A program made the position numbers and the translations under genes. This document shows positions 7,675-17,005 of a DNA stretch of 44,642 bases, piece by piece. The stretch spans positions 26,266 to 70,907 of the forward strand of contig NZ_AWRU01000006.1 in NCBI RefSeq assembly GCF_000523515.1. The letters run 5' to 3'. The notes under the pieces are model-generated. The model ran no database searches and was not told the DNA's origin. It saw nothing but the letters and a program-made list of their open reading frames with translations. Position 1 is the first letter of the stretch, and every line of letters starts with the position of its first letter. Source of the DNA: Pedobacter sp. V48 (GTDB lineage: Bacteria > Bacteroidota > Bacteroidia > Sphingobacteriales > Sphingobacteriaceae).

Positions 7675-10600
7675 ATGTATAAAAATTATGCTAACCAACT
7701 TGGTATGCTCAAAAAGTATATCAATAAACTACTGCTGATTATGCGACTAACCACCGTAATATTAATAGCAACCATGATGCAGGTGAGTGCAGTAGGTTTT
7801 GCGCAAAGGATCACGCTTTCGGAAAAAAAAGCGACCCTTAAGCGTATTTTTAAGGAGATACGAAGACAAAGCAATTATGACTTTTTATATACCGAGGAGC
7901 TATTGCAAAACGCAAAGACGGTAGATATCAAAGTTAATTCTGTGGAACTGAATGAGGTACTGGAAAAGATTTTCAGTGGCCAGCCTCTGTCTTATACTAT
8001 TGAGGACAGAACTGTTGTGATTAGAGAAAAGGTTAACGGCCTTTTAAAAATAAAGCCCGTTGTTGCCCGGGCTATTGACATACGTGGCCGTGTGCTGGAT
8101 CCGCAGGGCAAAGGAATACCTGGTGTAACCGTTCGGATAAAGGGTGAAACAGGGGGCGGGACTACCAATAGTAATGGAGATTTTAGCATTGCTGTTACTT
8201 CGCCTAATGCTATCCTTATTTTTTCTTACACTGGTTTTATTACTCAGGAAGTTTCTGTTAACGGTCAGAATGCCATAAATGTGGTGCTTAAAGAGGCAGT
8301 TGATGAGCTTTCGGAGGTTGTGGTAGTGGGCTATGGTACCCAGAAAAAGATTACGGTAACCGGTTCCATCAGCTCTGTGAATATGGCTGATATGAGAACC
8401 CCGGTTGCAAATCTTTCTAACGCATTGGCCGGAAAAGTAGCTGGTATTATCTCTATGCAATCAAGTGGAGAACCTGGGTACGATAATTCACAGTTTACTA
8501 TTCGTGGTTTGGGAACATTTAACGGCGGAAACACCTCGCCGCTTATCATCGTGGATGGTGTTCAGCGAGATGATGTGAACAGTGATTTTGGGGGTTCATT
8601 TAATAACATAGATCCTGAGGACGTATCCAGTATTTCACTGCTTAAAGATGCCTCTTCAACAGCAATGTATGGTGCAAAAGGTGCCAATGGCGTATTGATC
8701 ATTACCACAAAAAGAGGGGTAGCAGGTAAACCTAAGATCTCTTTGAAAGCTGAAAATGGGTTGACCGGTTTTACTGAAAGACCAAAGATGCTGGATGGAA
8801 TTCAATATATGGAATTGTTAAATGAAGCCAGAACCAATATGGGCCTCCTGCCAAATTTTTCTGAGGAAACTATTCAGAAAACGGCAAGTGGCTTAGATCC
8901 TTATATGTATCCAAATGTAAACTGGATAGATGAGGTATACAAAAGTCATTCTTCATTAACTAATGCGCACTTAAACATAAATGGGGGTACTGAATCTGTT
9001 CGATATTACATTTCGACCTCTTTTTATAATCAAAAGGGCCCATATAAAGTTTCAAATTTAAATGGTTTTAATCCTAATCTGGACTTTAAACGCTATGACT
9101 TCAGAAGCAATATTGATGTAAATGTGACCAAAAGCACATTACTTCAACTGAACCTCGGGGCAATGTTGGTAAATTCCCGTTATCCGGGTATTTCTGCAGG
9201 TAGTTTATGGTATCAGTCTTATGCTACCACACCAGTTGCCTATCCTGCCAGATATCCTGATGGTAAATGGGCAGGTCCCACAACAAATGGTGGTTCCAAT
9301 CCTTTAAATGAGGTTCAGAACAATGGCTACTCTGATGAGTTTAGGCCTGCAGTTCAATCCGTATTTACTGTAAATCAAAAATTGGATGTGTTAACTCCTG
9401 GTTTGTCGTCTTATGCAAGATTTTCATTTGACAGTTACGGACAGTTTGATAACAGAAGATCAGGTATAAACGACAATTGGCAAGCGATTGGTCGTGATGG
9501 TAATGGCGAATTGATGTTTACACAAACGAGAATCGGGCAGCAATTTTTAGGTTATGGTCGATCTTCTGCTGGTGAGCGGATGATGTATTTAGAGGGGAAT
9601 ATTAATTATGATAGAACCTTTGGAAATCATCGATTTGGGGGGATGTTTTTATATAATATGAGAAACAGGCTGAAAAGTACAGCTGACGATGTGATTGGTT
9701 CCATTCCCTTCCGCAATCAAAGTTTAGCCGGAAGGATTACTTACGGCTTTATGGATAAATATTTGCTCGAAGTAAATGCAGGGTACACGGGTTCTGAAAA
9801 TTTTGAAAAGGGTAAGAAATTTGGAGTTTTCCCTTCAGTATCCGGAGGCTGGGTGATCTCTAATGAAAGTTTCTTTAAACCATTTACCGAGACGTTCAGT
9901 CTTTTAAAACTTCGTGGTTCTTATGGTGTTGTGGGTAATGATAATATAGGTACCGGGAATAGATTCCCTTATTTAACACAAATTGGTGAAGGTGGAGGTA
10001 CCGGATTCGGATTAAATGGAACATATTATGGTAGTTTAACTGAAAATTTAATAGGTATTGAAAACTTAACCTGGGAGAAGTCTTACAAAGGAGATATCGG
10101 ACTTGAGATCGGTTTGTTTAATAAGTTCAACCTAATTGTTGATGCTTTTGATGAAAGACGCAAAGATATTTTAATCAGAAGAGAATCAATTTCTTCAATT
10201 GGCGGCTTCGGTTCAACTGCGATCTTTGCCAATTTAGGTGAAATGAGTAATCGAGGTATAGATGCAAGTATTGAGTATAACGATCAGATAGGCGCCGTAG
10301 GTGTGCGTGTGTTTGGAAATGTAACCCACAGTAAAAATAAAATTACTTTTGCAGACGAGCCTAAAAGAAAGTTTGCATACCAAAGCCAGGCGGGATATGC
10401 ATCCAACGAATTTATGGGATATGTTGCTGACGGATACTTTACCGATCAGGACGATATAGACTCCCGTCCGGAACAGAAATTCGGGACAGTGCACCCAGGC
10501 GACATTCGCTATGTGGATCAGAATGGAGATGGTGTTATTGATGCCTATGACAGCAGAAGGTTAGATAAGTCGCCTTTCCCTTCCTGGTTGTATGGGGCTG

Positions 10601-11103
10601 GTTTCTCTTTAGCTTATAAAAGATTCGATCTTTCGTTATTTTTTCAGGGAGTGGCTGATGTAGGGATTATGGCAAATGGATCAGAGATTAGGGGAAATGG
10701 CATGGGCGTTGATGGAGTAGGTGTGATACCTTTCTCCGGCTTAGGTCAATATCAAAACAATACCCTGGCTAAAGTTTTAGATAGATGGACCCCGGATAAT
10801 CCTCGTCAGGATGCATATTATCCTCGTTTAACTGTGGGTGGTCTTTCCGATAACAACTATTTAAATAGCACGCACTGGCTTAAAGATGGTTCTTATATCC
10901 GTTTAAAACAGGCTTCTCTGGGATATACACTTACTTCAGAATCTATGAAAAAAGCAGGTGTACCGGTATTGTACTTTTATACATCGGGTCAGAACCTGCT
11001 GACCTTCAGTAAATTCAAAATATGGGATCCGGAATTGGGATCTAATGGTGCAAAGTATCCCATTACAAGAATGGTAACTTTTGGTTTAAGGGCGCAGTTT
11101 TAA
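7675..11103 (+). CDS. SusC/RagA-family TonB-dependent outer-membrane transporter with STN domain
   Basis: A 1142-aa protein. After the long signal region (VILIATMMQVSAVGFAQ, ending near residue 44) come an STN signalling domain (about 48-115), a carboxypeptidase-regulatory-like domain (about 133-210, RGRVLDPQGKGIPGVTV), a TonB-box-like stretch (EVVVVGYGTQKK), the plug (with VDGVQRDD and KDASSTAMYGAKGANGV), and a beta-barrel ending in the terminal Phe of LRAQF. It imports an oligosaccharide captured by the SusD partner. The STN domain links it to the upstream FecR and sigma pair. The start at 7675 gives the long N-terminus usual for this subgroup. The substrate cannot be read from sequence. 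Confidence 0.95.
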   Translation: MYKNYANQLGMLKKYINKLLLIMRLTTVILIATMMQVSAVGFAQRITLSEKKATLKRIFKEIRRQSNYDFLYTEELLQNAKTVDIKVNSVELNEVLEKIFSGQPLSYTIEDRTVVIREKVNGLLKIKPVVARAIDIRGRVLDPQGKGIPGVTVRIKGETGGGTTNSNGDFSIAVTSPNAILIFSYTGFITQEVSVNGQNAINVVLKEAVDELSEVVVVGYGTQKKITVTGSISSVNMADMRTPVANLSNALAGKVAGIISMQSSGEPGYDNSQFTIRGLGTFNGGNTSPLIIVDGVQRDDVNSDFGGSFNNIDPEDVSSISLLKDASSTAMYGAKGANGVLIITTKRGVAGKPKISLKAENGLTGFTERPKMLDGIQYMELLNEARTNMGLLPNFSEETIQKTASGLDPYMYPNVNWIDEVYKSHSSLTNAHLNINGGTESVRYYISTSFYNQKGPYKVSNLNGFNPNLDFKRYDFRSNIDVNVTKSTLLQLNLGAMLVNSRYPGISAGSLWYQSYATTPVAYPARYPDGKWAGPTTNGGSNPLNEVQNNGYSDEFRPAVQSVFTVNQKLDVLTPGLSSYARFSFDSYGQFDNRRSGINDNWQAIGRDGNGELMFTQTRIGQQFLGYGRSSAGERMMYLEGNINYDRTFGNHRFGGMFLYNMRNRLKSTADDVIGSIPFRNQSLAGRITYGFMDKYLLEVNAGYTGSENFEKGKKFGVFPSVSGGWVISNESFFKPFTETFSLLKLRGSYGVVGNDNIGTGNRFPYLTQIGEGGGTGFGLNGTYYGSLTENLIGIENLTWEKSYKGDIGLEIGLFNKFNLIVDAFDERRKDILIRRESISSIGGFGSTAIFANLGEMSNRGIDASIEYNDQIGAVGVRVFGNVTHSKNKITFADEPKRKFAYQSQAGYASNEFMGYVADGYFTDQDDIDSRPEQKFGTVHPGDIRYVDQNGDGVIDAYDSRRLDKSPFPSWLYGAGFSLAYKRFDLSLFFQGVADVGIMANGSEIRGNGMGVDGVGVIPFSGLGQYQNNTLAKVLDRWTPDNPRQDAYYPRLTVGGLSDNNYLNSTHWLKDGSYIRLKQASLGYTLTSESMKKAGVPVLYFYTSGQNLLTFSKFKIWDPELGSNGAKYPITRMVTFGLRAQF

Positions 11104-11118
11104 TAACCATTACTTAAA

Positions 11119-12999
11119 ATGATTACAATGAATAACTTATATAAAAACTTTCTATCTATCGGCAGTATTGCACTTTGCATATTGTTGTTTAGTCCTGGTT
11201 GTAAATATTTAGATAAAACACCTGATAATTTGCTTACTTCTGATATGCTTTGGCAAACCAGAGCAAATGCGGAATCCTATCTGAATCAGATTTATAGTCA
11301 TGTTTCAATTCCAGCAGATACCTATAGTATGCTTGGTGCAAGTGATGAAACCTCATGTAGTATCCAGGGGGTCGCCGTTCGTAAAATGATTACTGGAAAT
11401 TGGAATGCCCAGAGTAATTATTGGTATTACTGGGGTGAAAATTATGCCGGTATCAGACAAAGTATTGTATTTGAGCAAAATATTGATAAAATGTCTGAGA
11501 GTTTAATCGGTGCAGATTTGAAAAAGCAATACAAAGCAGAAGCTATCTTTTTAAGAGGTTGGTTTTACTGGAAATTATTAAGACAATATGGGCCTTTTGT
11601 TAAGGTGACTGAATTATTGAGTCTTAATGATGACTATAATAAATATCCTCGTAGTCCATTTAATGAATGTGTTGATCACATCAACTCCTTATTAGACAGA
11701 GCAGCGGCTGATTTACCTGATGCCTGGTCTTCTTCGGTAAACTATGGCAGAGCAACCAAAGCATCCTGTCTTGCTGTTAAATCGCAAGTAACCTTATTAG
11801 CAGCGAGTCCGCTGTGGAATGGCAACCCGAAGTTTGCAGGCTTTAAAAATAATGACGGTACTTCATTAGCGCCGTTGCAGTATGATGCAAATAAATGGAG
11901 AGCAGCTGCTGATGCGGCTAAAGCGGTGATTGACTTGCAGGGCTATAAGCTGTTTACAAATATTGATGAAGGTGATGCTCAGTTTGATCCGTACCTATCT
12001 TTCCGTAACCTGTTCCTGACAAACTGGAACAATGAAATACTGTTCTCTACCAATATGGCCAATTCGTGGCAATGGGGACATGAGGTGCGTTGTGCACCTA
12101 AACCAGGTGGATTTGATATGCAAAATGCAACGCAGAATGTTGTAGATGCCTTTTATATGCGTAACGGAAGGACTATTGATGATCCACAAGCTCAGTATGT
12201 GGAAACAGGTTTTGTCCAGTCCGATGACCCGGCCAACTGGGGTAAATCCAGAGATGGCTTAAACAGAGGTTATGTTAAAGGGAATTCAAATATGTACGTT
12301 AATAGGGAAGCAAGGTTTTACGTGAGTATTCAATACAATGGTAAACCGGTTCTACCTGCGCCTACTGCAGATGACAGGAATTTCTTCTCTTCAGACGCAA
12401 ACAAGGATGGTACCGGACGTGCTGAGTTTTACTACTCAGGAAAATCGGGCGTTGGTGTCAACAATAATGGAGATATTACCGGTTACGATGTGTTAAAAAA
12501 TGTGAGCCCTGCTTCTAATATAAGAACCAGTTCTGTGACGTATCGTCCTTTTATTCATCTGCGTCTTGCTGAAATGTATTTGAATTACGCTGAGGCATTA
12601 AATGAGGTTGAACCGAATCATCCGGATGTACTAAAGTATTTGAATTTGGTAAGACAGCGGGCAGGTGTTGCAAATCTGGAAACTGTTTATCCGGGAGCTG
12701 TAGGCAATCAGGATGAAATGAGGAAATGGATTTTGAGGGAAAGGCAAATAGAATTGGCTTTTGAAGGAGACAGGTATTTTACCTTAATCAGAAGGTTGAT
12801 GATGGGGGATTCAAAAGTGCAAAGCATTTATAGAATGAATACCATTACAAACGATGGCAGCCAGGGTTTTGCCTTTGCTGATTTTAGTAAGCGGATCCTA
12901 CTTCAAAACAGAACCTGGAATGATAAGATGTACTTATTTCCTATTGCACAGGATGATATTGATAAAAATTCATCTTTAGTACAAAACCCGGGTTGGTAA
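11119..12999 (+). CDS. SusD/RagB-family surface glycan-binding lipoprotein
   Basis: A 626-aa lipoprotein. The signal peptide ends at a lipobox with C28 (LLFSPGC) and is followed by KYLDKTPDNLL, typical of SusD. The N-terminal helices include the RGWFYWKLLRQYGPF motif around residue 148, and the C-terminal RagB/SusD region carries RLAEMYLNYAEALNEV and an ERQIELAFEGDRYFTLIRR stretch. It sits on the SusC barrel and delivers glycan. It follows susC by 15 nt, so the two are co-transcribed. An ATG at 11128 is an equally possible start; both keep the signal peptide. Confidence 0.95.
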   Translation: MITMNNLYKNFLSIGSIALCILLFSPGCKYLDKTPDNLLTSDMLWQTRANAESYLNQIYSHVSIPADTYSMLGASDETSCSIQGVAVRKMITGNWNAQSNYWYYWGENYAGIRQSIVFEQNIDKMSESLIGADLKKQYKAEAIFLRGWFYWKLLRQYGPFVKVTELLSLNDDYNKYPRSPFNECVDHINSLLDRAAADLPDAWSSSVNYGRATKASCLAVKSQVTLLAASPLWNGNPKFAGFKNNDGTSLAPLQYDANKWRAAADAAKAVIDLQGYKLFTNIDEGDAQFDPYLSFRNLFLTNWNNEILFSTNMANSWQWGHEVRCAPKPGGFDMQNATQNVVDAFYMRNGRTIDDPQAQYVETGFVQSDDPANWGKSRDGLNRGYVKGNSNMYVNREARFYVSIQYNGKPVLPAPTADDRNFFSSDANKDGTGRAEFYYSGKSGVGVNNNGDITGYDVLKNVSPASNIRTSSVTYRPFIHLRLAEMYLNYAEALNEVEPNHPDVLKYLNLVRQRAGVANLETVYPGAVGNQDEMRKWILRERQIELAFEGDRYFTLIRRLMMGDSKVQSIYRMNTITNDGSQGFAFADFSKRILLQNRTWNDKMYLFPIAQDDIDKNSSLVQNPGW

Positions 13000-13031
13000 T
13001 GGATTCATCATTTATTAATACGTATAAGAAT

Positions 13032-14339
13032 ATGAAAAGATATATAAATGCTTGCTTATTTATTGCCGCTTTCCTGTTGGTAGTGATTGCAGGATGTAAA
13101 AAGGATGAAGGATTTAAACATGATGATTCCTCTCCAATAACAATTGATAAAATACTTCCTGAGAAAGGTAGTGGTGGTACTGAAATATTAATTAACGGAA
13201 GTAATTTTACTACCGATACCTCAAAGATTAGGGTAACACTGAATGGTAAGCCGTTAAAAGTAGTTGGCGTTAATGGTAAACAGTTGATGGTTGTGGTGCC
13301 TAAAAAGGCAGGTTCAGGTGCGATTACCGTAACAATTGGTGATAAAACTGCGACAAGTACAAGTACTTTTACTTATGAATATACAAGAACTGTAACTACA
13401 CTAGCCGGTTCTGGAGTTGCAGGATTTGCAAATGCGCAAGGTACAGATGCCATGTTTAATTTTAGTGGGGAATCCTGGTACAGGGCCAGTGGTATCGTTG
13501 TTGATGATCAGCTCAATGTATATGTAACCGATGTAGGTAACCATTGCATTAGAAAAATTGATAAGGATGGCAACGTGACAACTTTTGTAGGTAATCCAAA
13601 TAGCGGCGGCTATGCCGACGGGAAAGGAACTGCAGCTAAATTTAGTATTCCTTATGGGCTTACAATAGACCCTGAAGGTAATTTGTATTGTGTTGATCCT
13701 GGGAATTGGGACATTAGAAAAATAACACCTGATGGTACAGCTAGTCTTTTGACCTGGGCGAATCAAGAGCCATGGAGCGTGGCTTTCGATAAGAAAAGTG
13801 GTAATGTTTTTTATACGAGTTGCAATTCGCCTGGGAATGTATATCAGGTTACACCAGCTGGCGTAACGAGTCAGGTTATTGCAGGGTTGAACTATCCATC
13901 AGGACTTGCTTTTGATAATAAGGGGAATCTATTTGTTACTGTACATGGAGATCAGCTCATTAAAAAATACGACTCTTCCAATTGGAGTGGCACAACTGTA
14001 GCAGGGTCTGGTTCGGTAGGTTATGAAGATGGGCCAGCTAAATCTGCCAAATTTGCCTATCCATGGGGTATGTCAATAGATGCGTCAAATAATTTATATA
14101 TAGCCGGAAATGGTTCTGGAGGGGGTAGTACCTCTAATCCGGACCAAAGTATCCGTTATGTAGATGGCCTGACTTATGCGGTCAGTACTTTCGCCGGATC
14201 TGCAAATGCTGGCAATGTAAATGCAGTTGGCAAAGCTGCAGCATTTAGTGCGCCTTCTGGAGTCGCTGTTGACAAGGATGGAACCGTATATGTGTTGGAT
14301 AAAAACAACAATAGCATCCGAAAAATAGTTTCGGAATAA
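13032..14339 (+). CDS. IPT/TIG and NHL-repeat lipoprotein, probable surface glycan-binding protein
   Basis: A 435-aa lipoprotein when started at the ATG of MKRYINACLF (the frame opens further up at 12993, overlapping susD, but the signal peptide fits this start). The lipobox is VVIAGC with C22. An IPT/TIG immunoglobulin-like domain spans about 38-115 (ITIDKILPEKGSGGTEILING), then NHL-type propeller repeats fill about 125-435, with repeated units such as GIVVDDQLNVYVTDVGNHCIRKI and GVAVDKDGTVYVLDKNNNSIRKI. Proteins with this layout are frequent third genes of SusCD operons and are thought to bind glycan at the surface. Enzymatic activity is not evident. Confidence 0.88.
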   Translation: MKRYINACLFIAAFLLVVIAGCKKDEGFKHDDSSPITIDKILPEKGSGGTEILINGSNFTTDTSKIRVTLNGKPLKVVGVNGKQLMVVVPKKAGSGAITVTIGDKTATSTSTFTYEYTRTVTTLAGSGVAGFANAQGTDAMFNFSGESWYRASGIVVDDQLNVYVTDVGNHCIRKIDKDGNVTTFVGNPNSGGYADGKGTAAKFSIPYGLTIDPEGNLYCVDPGNWDIRKITPDGTASLLTWANQEPWSVAFDKKSGNVFYTSCNSPGNVYQVTPAGVTSQVIAGLNYPSGLAFDNKGNLFVTVHGDQLIKKYDSSNWSGTTVAGSGSVGYEDGPAKSAKFAYPWGMSIDASNNLYIAGNGSGGGSTSNPDQSIRYVDGLTYAVSTFAGSANAGNVNAVGKAAAFSAPSGVAVDKDGTVYVLDKNNNSIRKIVSE

Positions 14340-14369
14340 ACAACTCCTTTAATTTTAACATACAAACTT

Positions 14370-14408
14370 GGTAACCAATTAAAAGTAAATGGCTTTTAAT
14401 TGGTTACC
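14370..14408 (+). terminator. Perfect 16-bp hairpin between the NHL and beta-helix genes
   Basis: The arm 14370-14385 (GGTAACCAATTAAAAG) is exactly complementary to 14393-14408, with a 7-nt loop. Only a weak T stretch follows and the next start codon is 16 nt away. It may be a leaky terminator, a processing site, or mRNA-end protection that lowers expression of the beta-helix gene relative to susCD. Confidence 0.6.
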
Positions 14409-14423
14409 TCTTGAATTTAAGTT

Positions 14424-15995
14424 ATGAATACATCAAGGCTAGGGTATTTTAAGCGCCTCCTTTTTTTAGGGATCATCATGTTAAATTATGGTGTTTTATT
14501 TGCATGCAGTAAAAAAATTGCTTCGGAAGGTTCGGGTAAACCAGAAGGACAAACTTCTGGAAAAGATATCTATGTGGCTGTCAACGGAAATGATTCTAAT
14601 AGCGGGACATTGGAAGCTCCGGTAAGTACAATTAATAAAGGACTTGAATTGGTTAATCCCGGTTTTACGGTTTTTGTCAGAGCAGGTACCTACAAGGAAA
14701 AAGTCTCCTTTTCCAGATCTGGCAGAAAGGATAAAGTGATTACTTTAAAGCCATATCATGGAGAAAAAGCTATTATTAGCGGTGAAGGTCTTTCTGTGTC
14801 TGGTAATGAAGCCCTTGTTACGGTAAATAGTATAAGTTTTATTGTAATTGACGGTTTCGATATTTGTGATTTCAAAACCACTAATGCGTGGGCTAATGTT
14901 GATGGAATAGTTGTGAAAGGCGGTTCAACAAATGTTACGCTAAGACGGAACAGGGTATTTAACATTGAAAACAATGCGACTCCGGAATTAGGAAGAAGTG
15001 GGCATGGTATTCACATTATAGGCAATACGGATGTGGCACTCACAAAGATTCTGGTTGAGGAAAATGAGGTTTTTGACTGTAACACGGGGTATAGCGAAAA
15101 CTTGACTATAAATGGATATGTGGATGGTTTTGAGATCAGAAAAAATAAGGTTTACAATGGTGAAAATATAGGTATTGTGGCTGCCGGTGGCTATGCTGCA
15201 AATCCGAATCCTTCGTATAATTACGTACGTAATGGTATAATAGCCGATAATGAAGTTTTTAATATTGATGGGAAGACAGGACCAATTCCCGCCTATAAGG
15301 AGCATAACGGTGCCATCGGCATTTATATTGACGGTGCGAGAAATATTCTGGTTGAAAGAAATCTGGTTAGAGATAGTGGCAGGGGTATAGGGATTGTCAG
15401 CGAAACAGATAATTTTCCCACTCAGGAATGTACGGTAAGAAATAACCTGGTATACAATTGTTCTTTGGGTGGAATTTATATGGGGGGATATATCGGTTAT
15501 ACCGGGGGAGGTACCAATAAATGTTACGTAGTTAACAATACGGTATATCACAATAGCAAAGATTTGGGCTATTCCAATGAAGTTGAGGGAGAGATGAGAC
15601 TAACAGAGAATTGCAATGATAATGTGATTATAAATAACATTATTTATCCAAGACCAGACAGAGGTGTTTTTATCAATAAACAAGTTGCTGGTGGTAAAAA
15701 TAATATTGTTAGCGCCAATTTGTATTATTCAGAAGGGGTAAGCATTTGGCGATGGAATAATGTTCCCTATACCGATTTTAATTTGTGGAAAGCAGCTTGC
15801 GGTGGTGATGCTGGTTCTTTATCGGGTGCAGATCCACTCTTTGTGAATGTTCTTACTTATGATTTCCGCCTTAAATCTACATCTCCTGCAAAAAATACCG
15901 GAACAGTTATTTCCGCTGAGATAAATGGTACAACCGACAAGGACGGGAAGGTTCGTATTGTGAATAATTTGATGAGTAAGGGTGCTTACCAATAG
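14424..15995 (+). CDS. Right-handed parallel beta-helix repeat lipoprotein, possible polysaccharide lyase
   Basis: A 523-aa lipoprotein; the signal ends in VLFAC with C28. The mature part opens with DIYVAVNGNDSNSGTLEAPVSTI and FVRAGTYKEKV, the usual start of DUF1565-type beta-helix proteins, then repeats rungs of the form NVTLRRNRVF, VEENEVFDCN, IRKNKVYNGEN, IADNEVFNI and VERNLVRDSG up to about residue 430. This fold is common in pectin, alginate and chondroitin lyases, but I cannot assign a lyase family or catalytic residues. It is the last gene of the SusCD block and the most likely enzyme within it. Confidence 0.8.
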   Translation: MNTSRLGYFKRLLFLGIIMLNYGVLFACSKKIASEGSGKPEGQTSGKDIYVAVNGNDSNSGTLEAPVSTINKGLELVNPGFTVFVRAGTYKEKVSFSRSGRKDKVITLKPYHGEKAIISGEGLSVSGNEALVTVNSISFIVIDGFDICDFKTTNAWANVDGIVVKGGSTNVTLRRNRVFNIENNATPELGRSGHGIHIIGNTDVALTKILVEENEVFDCNTGYSENLTINGYVDGFEIRKNKVYNGENIGIVAAGGYAANPNPSYNYVRNGIIADNEVFNIDGKTGPIPAYKEHNGAIGIYIDGARNILVERNLVRDSGRGIGIVSETDNFPTQECTVRNNLVYNCSLGGIYMGGYIGYTGGGTNKCYVVNNTVYHNSKDLGYSNEVEGEMRLTENCNDNVIINNIIYPRPDRGVFINKQVAGGKNNIVSANLYYSEGVSIWRWNNVPYTDFNLWKAACGGDAGSLSGADPLFVNVLTYDFRLKSTSPAKNTGTVISAEINGTTDKDGKVRIVNNLMSKGAYQ

Positions 15996-16332
15996 CCCTT
16001 AAGAAAGATTTAGCCGTCCTGCATTGCCCTTTGGCAAGGGTTATTTGTAAAAAAATCAATATAGTAAATTAATAATTATATATTTGCAGGCTAAAAAGTA
16101 ACCTTCTTTTCTCGGTATTGTTGAGATTAATGAATTGAGAACTGGAGAGTTATCACAACTGATTTAATAGGTATAAGTAAATTATTTTGAATGGTTAAAT
16201 CTCTATTTGTAGAAGTTAATTTTATTAGATCTTCAATAAATTTCATAGAGATTTTTAACTGTGAATGTATAAATAACAACCAAAAGCCTTACTGCTTGCG
16301 CAGAAGGCTTTTTAACTTTAAAGACAACCCGA
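15996..16332. other. 337-bp gap before adk with hairpins and a 49-codon ORF
   Basis: No established gene. An exact TAnnTTTG-type minus-7 box (TATATTTG, 16079-16086) is present, but I see no minus-33 partner. GTTAAATCTCTAT (16194-16206) can pair with 16245-16259 with a 2-nt bulge. A small plus-strand ORF (ATG 16191 to TAA 16340, 49 aa) overlaps the adk start by 8 nt; it lacks a ribosome site and is probably chance. Confidence 0.3.
16282..16312 (+). terminator. Terminator-like hairpin 20 nt upstream of adk
   Basis: AAAAGCCTT (16282-16290) pairs with AAGGCTTTT (16304-16312), extended inside by CTGC/GCAG with one bulged A, followed by a T-run. It has intrinsic terminator form yet lies just before the adk ATG, so it either ends read-through from upstream or attenuates adk. 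Confidence 0.65.
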
Positions 16333-16902
16333 ATGCTTAATTTTGTTCTCTTTGGCCCACCGGGTGCAGGCAAAGGCACCCAATCAGAAAAATTAATTGA
16401 GAAGTATCAGTTAATTCACATTTCAACAGGCGACCTTTTTAGGGCCCATATCAAAAATCAATCTCCTTTGGGACAACGCGTAAGTGCCCTGATTGCAGAA
16501 GGACAACTTGTTCCTGATGAAATTACGATAGCGATGTTGGAAGAAGAGGTTGATAAAAATCCAAATGCCAAAGGATTTATATTTGATGGTTTCCCTCGTA
16601 CGGTTCCTCAGGCTGAGGCTTTAGATGAGTTTCTTGAGCGTAAAGGAAGTTCAATTGCCGGTGTAATTGCACTTGATGTGGATCAGCAGGAGCTGACCAA
16701 ACGTATTGCACAAAGACAAATTGAGACAGGTCGTGTTGATGATCAGGCTGACAAATTGCAAAAACGTATAGAAGAGTACTTCAGCAAAACGATTCATGTT
16801 TTGCCTTATTATGAAGGACAAAATAAGTTAAGCAAAGTAAATGGAATCGGGAAGATCGATGATATTTTTGCTGATTTAAGCGCAATAATAGATAAATACT
16901 AG
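16333..16902 (+). CDS. adk: Adenylate kinase
   Basis: A 189-aa cytosolic enzyme that interconverts ATP + AMP and two ADP. The P-loop GPPGAGKGT lies at residues 8-16, the AMP-binding signature FDGFPRT at 84-90, and the short LID keeps the arginines in RQIETGRVDD (R128, R134). The small LID without the zinc-binding loop makes it the short form, as in other Bacteroidetes. It is 103 nt upstream of obgE, with two hairpins between them, so the genes may not share a full transcript. Function is certain. Confidence 0.98.
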   Translation: MLNFVLFGPPGAGKGTQSEKLIEKYQLIHISTGDLFRAHIKNQSPLGQRVSALIAEGQLVPDEITIAMLEEEVDKNPNAKGFIFDGFPRTVPQAEALDEFLERKGSSIAGVIALDVDQQELTKRIAQRQIETGRVDDQADKLQKRIEEYFSKTIHVLPYYEGQNKLSKVNGIGKIDDIFADLSAIIDKY

Positions 16903-16919
16903 TTCAATAATACTACAAG

Positions 16920-16950
16920 TAGCGGGGCGAATTTTCAGTTCTTCCCGCTA
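16920..16950 (+). terminator. Intrinsic terminator after adk
   Basis: TAGCGGG (16920-16926) pairs with CCCGCTA (16944-16950), followed by TTTTC. It lies 18 nt after the adk stop. Confidence 0.6.
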
Positions 16951-16961
16951 TTTTCATATAT

Positions 16962-16987
16962 CCTGAAAAACTTTTTCAGGTTTATTT
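16962..16987 (+). terminator. Second hairpin with T-run between adk and obgE
   Basis: CCTGAAAAA (16962-16970) and TTTTTCAGG (16972-16980) form a perfect inverted repeat, followed by TTTATTTTTTT. It ends about 20 nt before the obgE ATG, so obgE probably depends on transcription starting close to or within this hairpin, or on read-through. Confidence 0.5.
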
Positions 16988-17005
16988 TTTTAAAAACAGA
17001 AGGTT

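Noticed and set aside
8044..8460. 138-aa minus-strand ORF inside susC
   Set aside because: Lies wholly within a well-supported susC frame and its sequence resembles no protein family.
14988..15551. 187-aa minus-strand ORF inside the beta-helix gene
   Set aside because: Antisense shadow of a repetitive Asn/Ile-rich coding frame; no recognisable domain or start signals.
16079..16086. TATATTTG as an adk promoter
   Set aside because: It matches the Bacteroidetes minus-7 consensus, but no TTG-type minus-33 box is found at the right distance; not called as a promoter.
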